A stretch of 20,906 nt of DNA from assembly GCF_000003815.2 (NCBI RefSeq), contig NC_049980.1:34001131-34022036 (forward strand), given 5' to 3'. This document shows, in pieces, positions 1 to 9,735 of the stretch; positions within the stretch are counted from its first letter, which is position 1, and every line of letters begins with the position of its first letter. Under the pieces are notes generated by a model, which was given only the letters and a program-made list of their open reading frames with translations, ran no database searches and was not told the origin of the DNA. The position numbers and the translations under genes are program-made. This stretch comes from Branchiostoma floridae (Eukaryota > Chordata > Leptocardii > Amphioxiformes > Branchiostomatidae).

Positions 1-2287
1 ACTGTAGACTGTATGGTGTGTTCCCATAGTCTACAGGCCAGGTGAACCCGTACAAGTGTGTAAGGTGTGTTTCAATAGTCTACAGGCCAGGTGAAACTCT
101 GTACAGGTAACTAAGGCGTGTTTCCATAGTCTACAGGCCAGGTAAGACACTGTAGAGGTAGCTAAGGTGTGTTTCCATTGTCTACAGGCCAGGTGAGACT
201 CCCGACAGGTGTGTAAGGTGTGTTTCCATTGTCTACAGGCCAGGTAACACACTGTAGAGGTAGCTAAGGTGTGTTTCCATTGTCTACAGGCCAGGTGAGA
301 CTCTCTACAGGTGTGTAAGATGTGTTTCCATAGTCTACAGGCCAGGTGAGACACTGTAAAGGTAACAAAGGTGTGTTTCCATCGTCTACGGGCCAGGTGA
401 GACTCTGTTCAAGTGTGTAAGGTGTGTTTCAATTGTCTACAGGCCAGGTAAGACACCGTACTGGTAGTTAAGGTAGGTTTCCTTTGACTTAAGACCAGGT
501 AAGACACCGTACAGGTGAGTAAGGTGTGTTTCTTTGACAACAGACTAGGTAAGACACCGTACAGGCAAGTAAGGTGCGTTTCTTTGACTACAGACCAGGT
601 AAGACACCGTACAGGTGAGTAAGGTAAGTTTCATTTGACTATAGACCAGGCAAGACATCTACAGGTGAGTAAGGTGTGTTTCCTTTGACGACACCCCAGG
701 TAAGACACCGTACAGGTAATTAAGGTGTGTTTCCTTTAACGACACACCAGTCAAGACACCGTACAGGTAAATTAGGTGTGTATCCTTTAAAGACACATCA
801 GTCAAGACACCGTACAGGTGAGTAAGGTAAGTTTCATTTGACTGTAGACCAGGTAGGACATCTACAGGTGAGTAAGATGCGTTTCCTTTGGCGACACACC
901 AGGTAAGACACCGTATAGGTGAGTAAGGTGAGTTTTATTTGACAATAGACCAGGTAGGACATCTACAGGTGAGTAAGGTGCGTTTCCTTTGGCGACACAC
1001 CAGGTAAGATACCGTATAGGTGAGTAAGGTGAGTTTTATTTGACAATAGACCAGGTAAGACACCGTATAGGTGAGTAAGGTGTGTTTCTTTGACTACAGA
1101 CCAGGTAAGACACCGTACAGGTGAGTATGGTGTGTTTCCTTTGACTATGAAACAGGTAAGACACTATACAGGTGAGTAAGGTGTGTTTTGTTGACTACAG
1201 ATTAGGTAAGACACCGTACAGGTGAGTAAGGTGCCTTTGCTTTGCCTATAGACCATGTATGGCATTAAAAAGGTGAGTATGGTGTCTTTCCTTTGCCTAT
1301 ACACCAGATAAGGCATTATACAGGTGAGCAAGGTGTTTTGGCTTTGCCTATAGACCAGATAGGGCATTATACAGGTGAGTAAGGTGCCTTTCCTTTGCCT
1401 ATAGACCAGATAGGGCATTATACAGGCAAGTAAGGTGTCTTTCCTTTGCCTATAAACCAGATAGGACATTATACAGGCAAGTAAGGTGCCTTTCCTTTGC
1501 CTATAGACCAGATAGGGCATTATACAGGTGAATAGGGTGCCTTTCCTTCGCCTATAGACCGGATCGGGCATTATACAGGTGAATAGGGTGCCTTTCCTTC
1601 GCCTATAGACCGGATCGGGCATTATACAGGTGAGTACGGTGTCTTTCCTTTGCCTATAGACCAGATAAGGCATTATCGGTGAAGTAAGGTGTCTTTCCTT
1701 TGCCTATAGACCATGTAGGGCATTATACAGATGAGTAAGGTGCCTTTCCTTTGCCTATTGACCAGATAGGGCATTATACAGGTGAGTACGGTGTCTTTCC
1801 TTTGCCTATAGACCAGATAAGGCATTATACAGTCAAGTAAGGTGTCTTTCTTTTGCCTATACACCACATAGGGAATTATACAGGTGAGTAAGATGTCTTT
1901 TCTTTGATTATAGTTCAGATTGGGCATTATACAGGTGAGTATGGTGTCTTCCCTTTGCCTATAGACCAGATAGGGCATTATACAGGTGAGTAAGGTGTCC
2001 TTCCTTTGCCTATAGATCAGATAGGGCATTATACAGGTGAGCAAGGTGTTTTGGCTTTGCCTATAGACCAGATAGGGCATTATACAGATGAGTAAGGTGT
2101 CCTTTCTTTGATTATAGTTCAGATGGGACATTATACAGGTAAGTATGGTGTCTTTCCTTTGCCTATGGACCGGATAGGGCATTAAACAGTTAAGTATGGT
2201 GTCTTCCTTGCCATAAGAGCAGATAGGGCATCATACAGGTGAGTAAGGTGCCCTTCCTTTGCCTATAGATCAGATAGGGCATTATAC
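1..2287 (+). repeat. Splice-signal minisatellite array, copy 1 (50-51 bp units)
   Basis: About 45 tandem units of 50-51 bp run head to tail to the assembly gap. Three sub-families occur in order. Type A (about 1-460) has the core CTACAGGCCAGGTGAGAC. Type B (about 460-1230) has ACAGACCAGGTAAGACACCG. Type C (about 1230-2287) has CCTATAGACCAGATAGGGC followed by ATTATACAGGTGAGTAAGG. Most units carry a CAG|GTGAGT or CAG|GTAAGA donor-like site and a pyrimidine-rich stretch ending in TACAG or TATAG, like an acceptor, on the plus strand. A- and C-type units are 51 bp, a multiple of three, so long minus-strand open frames with a repeated MPYLVYRQRKDT-like motif appear; these are repeat artefacts. The array resembles amphioxus intronic 'mirage' minisatellites (recalled, not searched). 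If it is intronic, the host gene should lie on the plus strand. Confidence 0.9.
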
Positions 2288-2387
2288 NNNNNNNNNNNNN
2301 NNNNNNNNNNNNNNNNNNNNNNNNNNNNNNNNNNNNNNNNNNNNNNNNNNNNNNNNNNNNNNNNNNNNNNNNNNNNNNNNNNNNNNN
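2288..2387. other. Assembly gap, exactly 100 N
   Basis: The run is exactly 100 N, the usual placeholder for a gap of unknown size. It interrupts the first minisatellite array in a type C unit. The sequence after it is unrelated unique DNA, so order and distance across this point are not guaranteed. Confidence 0.98.
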
Positions 2388-2660
2388 AGATAAATACACA
2401 TGTATAGGTATGTTCAATCTGATAGTTAACTGATGTAAAGGATGTAGGCTTGTAAATGAACATTCATGGCTGGACCCCCTTCACCAGTTTTGTATGTACA
2501 CACACAGAAAGCACTCGGAAGATGCTTTCAGGAGCAATTTGTTTAACTGAATTACAGGCAATCATCTCTGACTCTAGTACAAATATGCTCAGGCTACTCA
2601 GTGAGACACGTCTAGAGCCAGTGGTATTCAAAAGTAAACTATAAAGAGAAAGGAGCACAC
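2388..2660. other. Unique stretch, no feature recognised
   Basis: Non-repetitive DNA between the gap and the fold-back element. Short open frames exist on both strands (about 62-64 codons, roughly 2456-2658), but they overlap each other antisense and have no motif, splice context or family resemblance that I can recognise. I regard them as chance. Confidence 0.5.
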
Positions 2661-2820
2661 CCTATCCTATAGTGTGTTTGTCTATGACGTAAGTAATGTC
2701 CACCATGCTGATTGGTTAAAGCTGGAACCTACCGGGCATAAACACATTTACATGTAGAGGTTTAACTCATTCAGGTTCAGCCAATCAGCATAGCAGCTTC
2801 GTACAACACACTAGTGGAGT
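2661..2820. mobile_element. Imperfect fold-back (MITE-like) element with CCAAT motifs
   Basis: Left and right parts are imperfect inverted copies. The outer pair is TAGTGTGTT near 2670 against AACACACTA near 2805. The inner pair is ATGCTGATTGG near 2706 against CCAATCAGCAT near 2781, extending to GGAACCT and AGGTTC. About 40 bp of non-matching sequence lies between. Terminal inverted repeats over about 160 bp without coding capacity fit a non-autonomous DNA transposon. I could not identify a clean target-site duplication. The inverted CCAAT motifs could instead be promoter elements, but the long paired arms favour a MITE. Confidence 0.5.
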
Positions 2821-2905
2821 AGATCGGTGCATGTCGTACACTTAGTTACAACACGACATGAATAGCCTATACTTTTGATCTAACTGCACTCTCGTCTTAG
2901 GTAAT

Positions 2906-2992
2906 AAAGACTACTATTCAAATTAGTAGTAGACATCTAAAGACTACTATTCAAATTAGTAGTAGACATCTAAAGACTGCTATTCAAATTAG
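2906..2992. repeat. 33-bp tandem repeat with internal palindrome, 2.6 copies
   Basis: Unit boundaries fall at 2906, 2939 and 2972. The unit starts AAAGACTACTATTCAAATTA. It contains the inverted pair ACTACTA and TAGTAGT separated by 7 bases, so each copy can form a small hairpin. The third copy differs at one base (ACTGCTA) and breaks off at 2992. Confidence 0.9.
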
Positions 2993-3062
2993 CCCTGGTT
3001 AAACTATCGAGAGCCTGAAGTTATGCACTAAATGGACGTATTGTAGTGACCGAGGTAGTGTG

Positions 3063-3238
3063 ATGTTGCCAATTGAAATATTGCCCTGGACATGGAACCT
3101 TGACGTCTGTGCTCCATCTACACTGATGCCAAGGATATTGCATGGACTTATCGCACCGAATACAAAAGAAAATGTTCGAAAGATAAGAATTACACCAAAC
3201 TGTACAAGGGGACGCAGGTAATACCCCGCTCTTTCTAA
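3063..3238 (+). CDS. Small exon-like open frame, function unknown
   Basis: Two overlapping plus-strand frames are open. One starts with ATG at 3063 and runs 52 codons to TAA at 3219-3221, beginning MLPIEILPWTWNLDV. The other is open from 3104 to TAA at 3236-3238 and reads CSIYTDAKDIAWTY then KRKCSKDKNYTKLYKGTQ, with a more protein-like composition. A donor-like CAG|GTAATA lies at 3215-3223, so this could be an internal exon ending at 3217 or a terminal exon. AT-rich sequence with AATAAA at 3823 and 4103 follows. I recognise no domain, and chance is quite possible in a region this short. Confidence 0.2.
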
Positions 3239-4180
3239 GGTTAGGATAATAGTGTAATCTATATGTTTATGACCTTTCTCTTGTTATTCTGCGTGATCCG
3301 ATCACTTTCAGTTTCATCCGAGAACTTCTGATCCTAATAGGCAAAGACTTTGGGTTATTTTCATTTCTCACTGGTATTCTCTGATTTTTCGACTACATAG
3401 AAATTTACATCATTCATTTGGAGGTCGCCACATGATTCCATGGTTCCTTAAGTGATATCTAACTCTTTATTTTGTAGCTAACTTTGCTAACGTTCTAGCT
3501 GTGCCGCTGGTCATTGATAGACTGTTGTCGTCTGTATAACTGAACTAATTTTCTATACAGTAGAGAATTGATGGATGACAAGGTTCTTCATTCACAACAA
3601 ACACTTATACATATATACAATCACAGCCGACTTTTCAGTGACCGCCTGTCGATTTTTTTCATGGCAATACTGGCTGGTTCATGTCGCACTGTAGCAAGGT
3701 GGCGCGATGCCAAACCTTAAGTATTGTCTTGTATGTATACAAGGTTGATATTGTCCAGCAATATTGATAAAAACAATAGAAAATTATTGTCATATTTGCA
3801 AGGTTAGATATTTCCCACCAGCAATAAAGCATTAAAGTAAATGTGCGTTACTTTCTTAGATGACAGTCCCAAACGTGACTGAATCTAGAGAACCTTGTTA
3901 TCCAATGATTTTCGAACCTGATGAAATTATTCACGGGATAGAGAATTAACTTTAAACTGAACATGTTTCTGGTTACGTTATCATATGAATGATGATCATG
4001 ACATCGTTCTCATTGTTCATCTACTTTTGACTCAAGCAGTGAATGATTTCTCTGCTCTTTATTGCATTGTGTATATGTATTCATGTGCGAATGATGGTCT
4101 TTAATAAACTCGCAAAGGGACTCATATTGTACGTAAAATATGTGGCCTCATACCTACTGTAACTATTTTGAGGTGACGTA
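3239..4180. other. AT-rich unique stretch with two AATAAA hexamers
   Basis: No gene is recognised. AATAAA occurs at 3823-3828 and 4103-4108 on the plus strand, as in a 3' UTR or by chance in AT-rich DNA. No tandem repeat or transposon end was seen. Confidence 0.4.
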
Positions 4181-4182
4181 AT

Positions 4183-4205
4183 CTTGTACTTGTACTTGTA
4201 CTTGT
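4183..4205. repeat. CTTGTA microsatellite, about 3.8 copies
   Basis: Perfect tandem CTTGTA hexamers. A stop-free minus-strand frame (about 4122-4388) crosses it, in which the repeat contributes alternating Thr and Ser. That frame has no recognisable domain and is not called as a gene. Confidence 0.85.
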
Positions 4206-5280
4206 TTGTAGACTAGTTATTTTTGAAATCGCGCAGACGTTAAGAGAGATAGAAAAAGTGTTTGGTTTTGCGGGTAGTCCGCATTTCGACCCTCGCCAAT
4301 CGAAACGTGGGAGGGAATGAAAACCACGCACGCATTTTTGTAGCCGGAGTGTCCCATTGGTCTGACATGTTTTAGTACTGGAAGACATTACTTACGCTAC
4401 ATTCGTTCTGTTCTAATGTAACGCGTTAACATTGCGGATTGAAATTACTACTTAGCTTTATGAGGACGAATTGTTAATGACCTTGACTTCCAGATGGCAC
4501 GTCGCCGTCGATAAGCACGTCTTTGGCCTTCACGTAACGATTATGTCACCTCTATCTAATGGGTTTTCGGATAACTCTACCTTTATCAAATTAGAAGGCA
4601 CTCGCGCGTGTAAATTGTGTTTTCATTGATCAAAACCGGTCCCAGACGGTAAGAGGTCGTACATTTTGATATCATTGAAAATGCGTCAAGAGTTATCAAA
4701 AGCATATATATAAAACTAAAAATGTTGAATAAGCATACGTTGCGCAGTAGATACATTTTCACATGAAGTCTACAGGCCAAACAATTCTACATGGTACTCT
4801 GAAGCTTCACTATAGAAATACAGGTTCTAATTTTCTTAAGAAACAAAGATACTTTTACACATAAAACAGATTCTTAATACTTTTACACACAATACATTTA
4901 CAAATAGATAAATAATACAGATGTATCACATTATGATAAGCTCACAATTGTAATCTTTGCAATTATTTTACAAAATTTCCCAAGATAAACTTCATTGAAG
5001 CAAATAGCAAGAAATTAATGATATGTAAATGATGATTGATATGTAATTGCCCAAACTGAAGCTTGTTTTTATTATCTTTTTTTTCCTGACCACTAAGTAG
5101 AGTATTTCTGTCTGCCAGGCTTCTTTGGCTGTCAGAAAACATTTCAATCTTGCACCCCCAACATGTTTTAGAAGATGAGATTTTTCAATGCTCTCCTGCC
5201 TGATGGCGAATGGGGCCTCCTGTTATTGAACACTGCCGTCTCTCCCCTCTGTACAAATGGTACAGCCCTACATACCATAC
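4206..5280. other. Unique AT-rich stretch, no feature recognised
   Basis: No gene, repeat or transposon end could be supported. Short open frames at about 4586-4780 (minus) lack motifs. From 4800 to 5080 the DNA is strongly AT-rich. Confidence 0.4.
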
Positions 5281-5282
5281 AC

Positions 5283-5296
5283 CCTGTGTATACAGG
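5283..5296. promoter_or_regulatory. Near-perfect palindrome CCTGTGTATACAGG
   Basis: A 14-bp near-palindrome (one mismatched pair) lies about 150 bp upstream of the candidate start at 5449 and 9 bp before the CRE motif. It could be a dimeric factor site; no factor is assigned. Confidence 0.3.
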
Positions 5297-5305
5297 CCTC
5301 CATGG

Positions 5306-5313
5306 TGACGTCA
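5306..5313. promoter_or_regulatory. Full CRE motif TGACGTCA
   Basis: The perfect 8-bp CREB/ATF palindrome TGACGTCA is present, 136 bp upstream of the ATG at 5449. That spacing fits a core or proximal promoter for the exon at 5449-5509. A full CRE is uncommon by chance, and in animals it typically lies near start sites. A TATA-like ATTATTATAC occurs about 40 bp downstream, near 5348. The regulatory role is inferred from motif and position only. Confidence 0.5.
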
Positions 5314-5448
5314 CTCTCCGTTGGGTACACTGAGCTGAACCTGTGACTATTATTATACGGACAGGAAATGGCCGTAAAACGTTCTATCTTTGCAACAAAA
5401 TCAAGCTGTTGAGTGATGTAGGTATATGCTAGTTAAACCCGACCTAGC

Positions 5449-5509
5449 ATGGAGTTCCCTGGGCTTGTGGCCCCTTACTGTCTCCTCCGGCTGGGACCGA
5501 TACTCTTGG
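5449..5509 (+). CDS. Candidate first coding exon encoding a signal peptide
   Basis: The ATG at 5449 opens 20 codons plus one base and ends exactly at a consensus donor, TTGG|GTGAGT (5510). The peptide MEFPGLVAPYCLLRLGPILL has a short N-region and a leucine-rich hydrophobic core, as in a secretory signal peptide. The exon ends in phase 1, the usual phase for signal-peptide and immunoglobulin-domain exons in animals. An Ig-like coding fragment on the same strand begins 68 bp downstream and is phase compatible. A CRE lies 136 bp upstream. The encoded product would enter the secretory pathway. The ATG context (TAGCATGG) has G at +4 but no purine at -3. No transcript evidence is available, and this may be the surviving first exon of a pseudogene. 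Confidence 0.5.
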
Positions 5510-5577
5510 GTGAGTACAACATGTGTATTTTACAAGGTCCTCTTTCGTCCATTTGCTCTGATTGAGCTGTTCACGAG

Positions 5578-5768
5578 AACGCCAGCCTAGTAGTGGAACT
5601 TGTCGGTTCCCTAACGTTTATGCTTGGTACAAGGACTCGGAGCCAATCTCATCTTTGGGTTCTAAATTCTATCTTAGTAATATCACCATTCTCCCCCATT
5701 TAAGTAGGAGATTTGCGTCACATTGTGTTACCAAAGACGTCATCAGACGTTTTCATCATTGTGGATAA
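5578..5768 (+). pseudogene. Decayed immunoglobulin-like domain exon
   Basis: The plus-strand frame reads SSGTCRFPNVYAWYKDSEPI and continues SSLGSKFYLSNIT. This matches the Ig-fold core: a B-strand Cys, the C-strand tryptophan in WYKD, then the E-strand LSNIT pattern. It resembles Ig domains of CD22/sialoadhesin- or nephrin-type proteins. The expected D-x-G-x-Y-x-C motif is not in frame. The frame continues ILPHLSRRFASHCV and stops at 5766-5768. A GDL peptide in the next frame (about 5708) hints at a one-base frameshift just after LSNIT. A phase-1 acceptor at 5576-5577 after a pyrimidine-rich tract would join it to exon 5449-5509 through a 68-bp intron. No donor closes the exon, so I call it a degenerate or partial exon. 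Confidence 0.5.
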
Positions 5769-6089
5769 CGTTAACGTTTAACTTAGTATCCCATGAGAAC
5801 CTCTTCTCCGCCAATACTAGTACTGTGACCCGATAGAATAATTATAAAGCCACCCTGCTTTGTTTACGTGCCCCTGGATAACAGTACCGTATGCTCAGGC
5901 TATATTTATTGGGCACTGGAGCCATGACGTTTTTACGTTAATGAATGACCCTTTAGATCAAAACAACCCACGTTTGTTTACCTACCTCGGGCACAGGCGC
6001 AGGGCAAAAACATGAAACTGGAGCCCTTAGGGTCAAAGGTCATGAGCAGTAGTGCGCTAGTCGTGTGTTTGGCAGGTCGCTGACGGGAG
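5769..6089. other. Unique spacer, no gene recognised
   Basis: This lies between the Ig-like fragment and the promoter-like repeat. The minus-strand frame at about 5978-6250 is open for 90 codons, but its distal half overlaps the inverted promoter-like sequence and no domain is seen. Confidence 0.4.
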
Positions 6090-6147
6090 GTAAAATATTT
6101 TTCGTAGTGCTGCAACCGTTGTGCGCTGAAACCGGAAGTGACGCGCG
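6090..6147 (+). repeat. Promoter-like dispersed repeat, copy 1, with ETS/CRE composite
   Basis: This segment is similar to 12357-12428 in inverted orientation. It shares AAATATTTTTCGTAGTGCTG followed by CAACC, and the composite CCGGAAGTGACGCG (6132-6145). CCGGAAGTGACG combines an ETS site with a CRE half site, typical of GC-rich animal core promoters. The spacer between the two blocks differs in length between copies. It is either a fragment of a dispersed element or a duplicated promoter. It lies about 140 bp before minisatellite copy 2. Confidence 0.6.
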
Positions 6148-6283
6148 TATACGTGACTCCTGACCTTTCTGCTTGCTTCTTGGAATATGTTACTGCGCAG
6201 ACTCCAACACTTCGTGTGATTCGCTCGGGCAAGGAGGCTCGGGCTACCACCGGTGTACTACATCTTTAATAGACAGCATCTTT

Positions 6284-8930
6284 CATTTAACTACAGGCCA
6301 GGTGAGACACTGTACATGTCAGTAAGGTGTGTTATCTTTTCATGCAGGCCAAGTGAGACGCTGTACAGGTGTGTAAAGTGCATTTCCATTGTTTGTTTGT
6401 CTACAAGTACAGCCCAGGTCAGACCCTGTAACGTTACATGTGTGTATTAAAGGGTTTTTCCAGCGTCTACAGGCCAGGTAAGACACTGTAGAGGTAGCTA
6501 AGGTGTGTTTGAACAGTGTTTCCATTGTCTACAGGCCAGGTGAGACTCTGTACAGGTGTGTAAGGTGTGTTTCCATTGTCTACAGGCCAGGTGAGACTCT
6601 GTACAGGCGTGTAAGGTGTGTTTCAATTGTCTACAGGCCAGGTGAGACCCTGTACAGGTGTGTAACTTACTGTATGGTGTGTTTCCATAGTCTACAGGCC
6701 AGGTGAACCCGTACAAGTGTGTAAGGTGTGTTTCAATAGTCTACAGGCCAGGTGAAACTCTGTACAGGTAACTAAGGCGTGTTTCCATAGTCTACAGGCC
6801 AGGTAAGACACTGTAGAGGTAGCTAAGGTGTGTTTCCATTGTCTACAGGCCAGGTGAGACTCCCGACAGGTGTGTAAGGTGTGTTTCCATTGTCTACAGG
6901 CCAGGTAACACACTGTAGAGGTAGCTAAGGTGTGTTTCCATTGTCTACAGGCCAGGTGAGACTCTCTACAGGTGTGTAAGATGTGTTTCCATAGTCTACA
7001 GGCCAGGTGAGACACTGTAAAGGTAACAAAGGTGTGTTTCCATCGTCTACGGGCCAGGTGAGACTCTGTTCAAGTGTGTAAGGTGTGTTTCAATTGTCTA
7101 CAGGCCAGGTAAGACACCGTACTGGTAGTTAAGGTAGTTTCCTTTGACTTAAGACCAGGTAAGACACCGTACAGGTGAGTAAGGTGTGTTTCTCTGACAA
7201 CAGCCTAGGTAAGACACCGTACAGGCAAGTAAGGTGCGTTTCTTGGACTACAGACCAGGTAAGACACCGTACAGGTGAGTAAGGTAAGTTTCATTTGACT
7301 ATAGACCAGGCAAGACATCTACAGGTGAGTAAGGTGTGTTTCCTTTGACGACACCCCAGGTAAGACACCGTACAGGTAATTAAGGTGTGTTTCCTTTAGC
7401 GACGCACCAGTCAAGACTCCGTACAGGTAAATTAGGTGTGTATCCTTTAAAGACACATCAGTCAAGACACCGTACAGGTAAATAAGGTGTGTTTCCTTTG
7501 ACGACACACCAGGTAAAACACCGTACAGGTGAGTAAGGTAAGTTTCATTTGACTGTAGACCAGGTAGGACATCTACAGGTGAGTAAGGTGCGTTTCCTTT
7601 GGCGACACACCAGGTAAGACACCGTATAGGTGAGTAAGGTGAGTTTTATTTGACAATAGACCAGGTAAGACACCGTATAGGTGAGTAAGGTGTGTTTCTT
7701 TGACTACAGACCAGGTAAGACACCGTACAGGTGAGTATGGTGTGTTTCCTTTGACTATGAAACAGGTAAGACACTATACAGGTGAGTAAGGTGTGTTTTG
7801 TTGACTACAGATTAGGTAAGACACCGTACAGGTGAGTAAGGTGCCTTTGCTTTGCCTATAGACCATGTATGGCATTATACAGGTGAGTATGGTGTCTTTC
7901 CTTTGCCTATACACCAGATAAGGCATTATACAGGTGAGCAAGGTGTTTTGGCTTTGCCTATAGACCAGATAGGGCATTATACAGGTGAGTAAGGTGTCTT
8001 TCCTTTGCCTATAAACCAGATAGGGCATTATACAGGCAAGTAAGGTGTCTTTCCTTTGCCTATAAACCAGATAGGACATTATACAGGCAAGTAAGGTGCC
8101 TTTCCTTTGCCTATAGACCAGATAGGGCATTATACAGGTGAATAGGGTGGCTTTCCTTCGCCTATAGACCGGATCGGGCATTATACAGGTGAATAGGGTG
8201 CCTTTCCTTCGCCTATGGACCGGATCGGGCATTATACAGGTGAGTACGGTGTCTTTCCTTTGCCTATAGACCAGATAAGGCATTATCGGTGAAGTAAGGT
8301 GTCTTTCCTTTGCCTATAGACCATGTAGGGCATTATACAGATGAGTAAGGTGCCTATCCTTTGCCTATTGACCATATAGGGCATTATACAGGTGAGTACG
8401 GTGTCTTTCCTTTGCCTATAGACCAGATAAGGCATTATACAGTCAAGTAAGGTGTCTTTCTTTTGCCTATAGAGCAGATAGGGCATTATACAGGTGAGTA
8501 TGGTGTCTTCCCTTTGCCTATAGACCAGATAGGGCATTATACAGGTGAGTAAGGTATCCTTTCTTTGATTATAGTTCAGATGGGACATTATACAGGTAAG
8601 TATGGTGTCTTTCCTTTGCCTATACACCAAATAGTGCATTATACAGGTGAGTAAGGTGTCCTTTCTTTGCTTATAGTTCAGATGGGACATTATACAGGTA
8701 AGTATGGTGTCTTTCCTTTGCCTATGAACCAGATAGGGCATTAAACAGTTAAGTATGGTGTCTTTCCTTTGCCTATAAAGCAGACAGGGCATCATACAGG
8801 TGAGTGATGTGCCCTTCCTTTGCCTATAGATCAGATAGGGAATTATACAGGTGAGTACAGTCTCATAGTGTCTTTCCTTTGCCTATAGACCAGATTAGGC
8901 ATTATACAGGTGAGTATGGTCATTTGGAAA
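6284..8930 (+). repeat. Splice-signal minisatellite array, copy 2 (about 52 units)
   Basis: Irregular founder-like units (6284-6480) lead into 51-bp type A units (to about 7110), 50-bp type B units (to about 7840) and 51-bp type C units (to 8930). The order and many private variants match copy 1 at 11-2287. From 6671 on, the two copies are near-identical until about 8460, where unit organisation diverges. Typical units read acceptor-like TCTACAG, a 5-6 base GCCAG or ACCAG core, donor-like GTGAGA or GTAAGA, then a second TACAG|GTGAGT. Repeat-driven open frames on both strands (6253-7015, 7774-8795) are not genes. It is probably intronic, if the plus-strand exon at 5449 is real. Confidence 0.9.
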
Positions 8931-8937
8931 GACACCA
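8879..8937. other. Centre of inverted minisatellite fold-back
   Basis: The plus-oriented array meets its inverse here. The left flank has GTGAGTACAGTCTCATAG then TGTCTTTCC (8851-8878). The right flank begins GGAAAGACACCATAG (8938) and continues TAACTGTACTCACCTG, the reverse complement of the left apart from a few bases. One type C unit plus TCATTT forms the ~59-bp loop. Both arms are C-type near the axis and B-type further out. Confidence 0.75.
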
Positions 8938-9480
8938 TAGTAACTGTACTCACCTGTATGATGCCTAATCTGTTTTATAGGCAAAGGAAGATATCTTAGT
9001 GACCCTACTCACCTGAATAATGCCTTACCTGGTGTATAGGCAGAGGAAGGGCACCTTACTCACCTTTATAATGCCCTATCTGCCTTATAGGCAAAGGAAA
9101 GACACCACAGTGATCATATTCACCTGTATAATACCCTATCTGGTCTATAGGCAAAGGAAAGACACCATACTTACCTGTATAATGCCCCATCTGGACTATT
9201 ATCAAAGAAGAGACATCTTACTCACCTGTATAATGCCCAATCTGGTCTATAGGCAAAGGAAAGACATCTTACTTGCCTGTATAATGCCCTATATGGTCTA
9301 TAGTCAAAGGACAGACACCATAGGGACCGTACTCACCTGTGTAATGCCCTATTTGGTCTATAATCAAAGGAAGGGCACCTTACTCACCTGTATAATGCCC
9401 TAAATGGTCTATAGGCAAAGGAAAGACATGTTCTCACCTGTATAATGCCCTACATGGTCTATAGGCAAAGGAAAGGCACC

Positions 9481-9596
9481 TTACTCACCTGTATAATGCC
9501 CTATCTGGTGTATAGGCAAAAGAAAGACACCTTACTTAACTGTATAATGCCCTATGTGGTCTATAGGCAAAGGAAAGGCACCCTATTCACCTGTAT
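9481..9596. repeat. Higher-order duplication within the inverted array, copy 1
   Basis: These 116 bp recur at 9736-9851, an offset of 255 bp or exactly five 51-bp units. They carry the same private variants: GTGTATAGGCAAAAG, TTACTTAACTG and ATGTGGTC. Shared private variants show that a multi-unit block was copied recently. Confidence 0.85.
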
Positions 9597-9735
9597 AATG
9601 CCCTATCTGGTCTATAGGCAAAGAAAGGGCACCTTACTCACCTGTATAATGACCTACATGGTCAATAGGCAAAGGAAAGGCACCTTACTCACCTGTATAA
9701 TGCCCTATCTGGTCTATAGGCAAAGGAAAGACACC

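Noticed and set aside
31-354. Minus-strand 107-codon frame HLACRQWKHTL, identical at 6692-7015
   Set aside because: Identical copies reflect array duplication, not conservation of a protein. The frame is the complement of the type A minisatellite unit.
1164-2182. Long minus-strand open frames with repeated MPYLVYRQRKDT-like motif (also 7774-8795 minus, 9020-10125 plus)
   Set aside because: They exist because the repeat period (51 bp) is divisible by three. The same motif appears on opposite strands in the inverted array. No start context, splice evidence or known repeat-protein family supports coding.
1-2287. CRISPR array (regular repeats of about 50 bp)
   Set aside because: There are no distinct spacers of defined length. 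The whole unit repeats and drifts, and the surrounding DNA is animal-like.
4122-4388. Minus-strand 88-codon frame containing a Thr-Ser repeat
   Set aside because: The repeat part is the CTTGTA microsatellite and the rest has no recognisable motif.
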